Translations under genes and position numbers: made by a program | Shown here: positions 34,701-40,700 of the stretch, one piece after another | Layout of the letters: every line of letters begins with the position of its first letter | How positions within the stretch are numbered: the stretch's first letter is position 1 | Source of the DNA: Bedellia somnulentella | Lineage: Eukaryota > Arthropoda > Insecta > Lepidoptera > Bedelliidae | NCBI GenBank assembly: GCA_963576735.1 | Contig: OY755177.1 | Location: forward strand, 18,662,001-18,726,000 | Direction of reading: 5' to 3' | DNA: 64,000 nucleotides | Notes under the pieces: generated by a model | What the model saw: only the letters and a program-made list of their open reading frames with translations | Told to the model about the DNA's origin: nothing | The model's database searches: none

Positions 34701-37700
34701 GATAAATTAACCACACATATATAATATAATAAATACAAATGTATACATATACCTAACTTTATAAAATCTACCAACCTAAGGTTTTAAAAAAATGTGATTT
34801 TAGTTTATTTTTAAATATATATAGTGATGATGACAGACGTATGTCAACTGGTAGTGAGTTCCACAAATTAACTTAATTAATTTAATTAATTAATTTATTC
34901 ATCAGGCCCATCTCATAATAACACATTTGAAACCTTTTAGAACTTTTCAGGGTAAAATATTAGATAGGTTTCCAACCTTGTGTGACTAAACTTATAATTT
35001 TTCATCTTAACACTCATTGAAAAGTAGACTTGTGACATTGTAAGTTTATTTTACACGGCAGTAATACATAACAATAATGATTTCTAATCGAATGATATTT
35101 CAGTGTGGAGGCTCGCAGACGTAAATGGGAACAACAGCAAGCTATCAATAAAAAGATTACTGACGATATATTGGCTAATGAGGTAAGTAACCTATGTTAC
35201 GAGTATCAAGATGGTGATATCTATATGGACAAACTTACGTACTGTACTGTATATGTACCGAATCGATCCTCGCTAGTGTCGAAATATTTCTTTCCTTTAT
35301 TTATCAGAAATGTGGGGATTACATGAGGTTTTCATGAACAAAAACATTTTAATTGCATTCTATCTGTAAAGGTAGACAAGTGGCCTTCCGAATTTGTAAA
35401 AAAACGTAGGTAGTGAATGCTAACACTACTTAAAAAGTTTAAAAGAAACAAAGAAAAGAACAATTCCGCACTAGAAGCCATTGATACTATAGCTCAATTG
35501 GCAGAGCGACGGGGGCGTATACCTGAGGTCGCGGGTTCGATCCCCGAAGGTTTCGAAAATTTTCTTTCCTTTATGTATCCCCTTTTGGTGTGTCACCTCT
35601 TTTGTTGTACCCTGTATATTTCTATACAATATTTTACACTTTTCAGGCCGAACGCGAAGAAAGAAATGAAATGATCTTCCTTCTCAACGAACAAGAGCAA
35701 TTGGAAGCCTCAATCGAACAAGAGAAGATGTTAGCAAGAATAGAAGTAGAGAAGAAGAGACGAACGGGAATAGAGCTAAGGAGGCAGATGGAAGAGAAAG
35801 AGAGGGAGAGAATGAACGAGAGAGTTAGAAGTATAAAGTTGTATGCTACTGTAAGTTTTTTGTTTAAATTGGTATTGTGTAAGTAAAAGCAAAATTTTAT
35901 ATGAATGGTAATTTAATACCTCGACGCGTTTACGATTAAGGATTGGCAAATTGTAAATTTGTAAAAGTACTTTTATTTTATTTGCCGTGTAGTGCCCGCT
36001 TGGAATGTTACTATCCATTTCTACCCAAGAGTGTCGTATGAGGCGGCTAAGGGTATGGGGCTGTTTTAAGTGGTTTTTGAGCTATGCGGTTGGAGACCTA
36101 TCACCAACGATACTTTATTACTACCATCTTGTCCCCTATGCACTTCCAAACGTGGCTGAGGAGTTTCTAGCTATGAAGCTATGTTTACCCCTTTCGGGAT
36201 TTATGCCCGTGAGTATATGTATGTATGTTTATTATAACATAACATAACATAAACATAAACGTTCACGCCGAATATCCCCGAAGGGGTTGGCAGAGGTACA
36301 AATACTTCTGAACAACAAGTGACTTTGTCACCTGGTGTTCAGAGTACCCACGTTTTGCATGGCCAGTGTAGTGTGATAGGGGGCAGGCCTATCGCCGTTT
36401 TGTACGAATACACTGTCACATGACTAAGTACAACTCAGCCATGTGGGTTTCCTCAAGATGTTTTCCCTCACCGTTAACAACCATGATAAATTAACCACAC
36501 ATATGTCTTTAGAAAAGACAAATTGGTGTAGGCCCGACCCGGGATTTGAACACTAGTCGCTTGCACGTTAACCGGTGTTCTACCCATTGAGCTATCACGT
36601 CGTCACGTATGTTTATTATATAACTAAGATTTGGCGGTTTTTGCACATTAATATAAAAATAAGGAAAATCAGTATTTATTGAAAAATCTGTAATTTTTTA
36701 GACACTTCTGTATGAACTGAAAATATAGCGAAATAAGGACCAGGGTTTTTCATTGCCATCCATAAGTTAGTAACTGTAATGCCCACTATTAATTAAATAG
36801 GCTTATGTTCAAACACCGTTTGCCGTGTAGTGTCGGCTTAGAATAACACTACCCCATTTCTTCCGGTGGGTGTACGTAAGAGGCGACTAACGGTATTGGG
36901 GCTTTTAAGGAATATTTGGGCGATGCGGTTTGAGACCCATCACCAAAAACCTTTATTTCACTATCTTCTCCCCACGCAACTTCCAAAAGTGGCTGAGGAA
37001 TTTCTGATTCCCTAGCTCTGGTTACCCCTTCAAGGGATTCATAGCCGTGAGTATATGTATGTATGTATGTATTCAAACACCTACTACTAAATTATAATCA
37101 CTCTCATTATTCCTATTGAGGTAGGCAATGACTATCGATTGTTACTTCTCACGAGCCTCACAAATTTATCTTGCTTCGCTCACATTAATGTTTCCTCGTA
37201 TACATGTTCTTTTACTCTTCTCATTTTGAACTGTGCCTAAAGAACGTTTTCAATCTGGTCTTCAAACGTAATAAGTCACTGTTTAATATATATATTATCA
37301 TAGTTTGTCCTATGTTGCAAAAGTAGCGACATCTAGAATTAAAGTTGTTTTTTTGTGTCGGAACCAATATATTCGTATTTTTATTTTAATAATTGTCCTT
37401 ATAGTGCTGAGTTTTTATATTTTTTAGCAATCACAGTTTATTAGGTAGTCGCTGGCGTTAGTCAAACAGCGATGTCCTCGTAATAAAGTCCTCCTTTTAC
37501 CTTAAGGTATGGAAATCATTGACATGGTTACATTAAGTTCTTTTTTTTCTCATAGTACGACGATATGATGGCACAATCAATAGAAAAAGAACGTGAGAAA
37601 GAGAGACAAAAAGCAGAGAGAAATAAACAGTACGCGATAGATCTCAAGAAGCAGTTAGAAGATAACAAAATTAAGCGACAGAGAGATAAAGAAATGGAGG

Positions 37701-40700
37701 AACAGAGAATTACGAATATCAATAATCATTTTAAGTCTTGGTAAGTTTTTATTTTATTACTTTTTATAAAAAAGAAGAAAAGAGTATGTGTGAGACGAAT
37801 GATGAATGGAGAAATAGAGAGTGAATATACAAAGTGGTGATCAATGGCAATTATTTGGGTGAGCAAGTTAATTTTGATTTTAAGGCTTTGAATCTTCGAT
37901 CATATATACCAAAGATACCGCACTCCATACAAATTCAACGCATAAAAGTGGACCGCGAGAATGACATGACTGTTTGACAATTAATATTTATTTTTCTACA
38001 ATTATCGACATTACCGCCTTTTCTTAGACCTATTATTTATTGCAAGATCTAGCACGCGACCGTTAGTGAAACAGTGCTTACCATAGATATAAATAATCGT
38101 TTTTCATGCTTTGTTGGTGTATCTTTAGTATACTTGATCGAAGGTTTGAATAGCACAAAATTTATTTTTATGCGGCTATTTTTTCTCCAACCGCATCGCC
38201 CAAAAATCCCTCAAAAGCCCCAATTCCGATAGCCGCCTCTTACGGACACCCACCGGAAGAAATGGGGTAGAGCTATTCTAAGCCGACACTACACAGCAAA
38301 TATTTCTGGTTTATACTTCGAAAATGTATAGCTTTGCGAGGGGATGAGAAGGTTGAATAAAATTCGGAACCTCTCAGTCATCTCGTCAAGGTGAATTGGT
38401 AGAGTAAGTAAAATAGACTAGGAGCTGATATTTATAAATTTTTAGTCTTTCATTGAACTTTGTATTTTGTAAACATACATACATACATATACTCACGGCT
38501 ATGAATCCTGTGTAAGAGGCTACTTAGCGTTTTGAGGCTTTGAAATGATTGTCGGTCGATGTAGATAGAGACCCATCACCAACCACTCTTGATTATTACT
38601 TCTTTTCCCCAATCAACACAAAAGTAGCTAAGGAGTATATGAGAGAGTGATAAGTAGCTGAGATATTTCTAACTATGAGACTCTGGCTACTCCTATTTGA
38701 GATTTAAATAACGGTAATATTTAGGTTGCAAAAACGCCAATATCTCTTCTTACTACACTTGTGAATACGTCAAGTTAGCTAGATACTTATTGGTTTTTAA
38801 TGCCCGCGTCAGCGTTGTCCACCGCGGACAACGTTGTATAATATCTCAACAAATATTGGTTTAAATAAAAAAAATAAAACTTTTCAAGAAGCGGGAGATG
38901 AAAAATTTAAAACCTATTATTAAGCTTTATTAATGTGACAGAAAAAAGGATGATTTACCTAGCTTAATGAAGCGTAGATTAATCTATACTATAATAAGAC
39001 TGTTACGAGGTCAAAACTGAACATTGAAGAAAAAAAAATAAAAACCGGTGGAATATGTTTTATTTTCGATACTGAAGCCAAATTTGCTATTTTTGAAAAA
39101 AATGTCTGTCTGTCTGTCTGTATGTCCGTTCATCACGTTAATTCTACCGGACCGATCTTGATCAAATTTGGCATGAATGTAGGTTATACACCTGGCCAAC
39201 ATATAGGATATAATTTATCCCGGATTTCGCAAGGGTTCCCACAGGAGCATAAAAAAACATAACTTTTATATGGTTCCCCATATTTACACGATTAATTTTT
39301 TCATCGACCGACTTTATCGGACTCTTCATTAATAGTCTTTTTGGAAAAAATTATAGTTTCATCCATTTTCATCAAAATAATTGTCCATTTAATTGTTTGT
39401 CAATAGTATGACTACTAGATATATAGGATATCACAAATTTAAGACTTACACAAATGTCCGCGTGGCGTAGCGGTATACCGTTTGGTAAACATTAAGTACG
39501 AAAGACCCAGGTTCGAATCCCGGGTGGTCAGAGATTTTTTGCGTATTTTTTTTGCTTTTGTGTTAGGTTAGAATAATAGGATGCACTAATCCTTCTTTTT
39601 CACATTCAACTATGCGAATATGTATGAATAAAGATAATTGAAAGTATATTGTATGAATTTTGCGTATTCATTTGGTAGGTTTGAGAATATGTTTATAGCT
39701 TTTGTTTTTTTAACTATTTTTAACTAATATTCTCATAGATATATTATGTTTTACTTACGCATAAATTAATATTCTGTTTAAGCCTCAGAATACATAGTTT
39801 GTAAATAATAGTAAATATCCTCTATCCACTTTTGGAAGTTGAATGGGGAAAAGGTAGTCAAATGGGTCTCCAACTGCATCGCCCAACAATCACTTAAAAA
39901 TATGTCTTTCCTTTTTATTTTATTTATGGTTGTGAGTATATTAAGTATGTATAAATTTAGTAACCGTGGTAGCCCAGTGGGTAGAACACTCGGTTATCGT
40001 GCAAACGATTAGTGTTCAAATCCTGGGTCGGGCCTACACCAATTTGTCTTTTATAAAGACATATGTGTGGTTAATTTATCATGGTTGTTAACGGTGAGGG
40101 AAAACATCGTGAGGAAACCCACATGGCTGAGTTGTACTTAGTCATGTGACAGTGTATTCGTACAAAACGGCGATAGGCCTGCCCCCTATCACGTGAGTAC
40201 ACTGTCCATGCAAAACGTGGGTACTCTGAACACCAGGTGACAAAGTCACGTGATGTTCAGAAGAATTAGTACCTCTGCCAACCCCTTCGGGGATATGCGG
40301 CGTGAACGTTTATGTTTATGTTATGTTATGTTATGTATAAATTTTAATACTTTACCTCTTCTTAAACTATGAAAAATATTTGTGGAAGTATTGTCGAAGT
40401 ATGTTGGAGTTTCCTACTGATTCAACTAGATGGCGCTAAATATAAAAAAAACAGAAGTTGTGATAGTGTTTAGGTGTTTTGGATGTAAAGCGGATGCAAA
40501 AAATGTAGTCCACGCGGACGAAGTCGCGGGCAAAAAGCTAGTAATTAATAACGCAGTTAAAATCTTGATAACTTTTTGCAAGACTAAAACTTTTGACAAG
40601 AATTTAACTATTAGTTTAGATGTAATAAAAAAACATAGGCTACTGTAGAAAATAACTTACTACCCGCCCTGAACCGGCACATTACCAGACATAAAACAAA

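Larger units (their letters stand above)
38983..40541 (+). mobile_element. Helitron, non-autonomous, with nested SINEs
   Basis: TC at 38983 after host A; ends ..GGACGAAGTCGCGGGCAAAA AGCTAG at 40541 before host T. Shares TCTATAC..ATAATAA 5' start and CGAAGTCGCGGG 3' end with 7325-9540. Contains (TGTC)n at 39110, a tRNA-like sequence, a SINE B fragment and a full SINE A. Confidence 0.65.

Noticed and set aside
35484..35555. Functional tRNA gene
   Set aside because: Acceptor and anticodon stems do not pair; the same doubt applies to 39456-39530.
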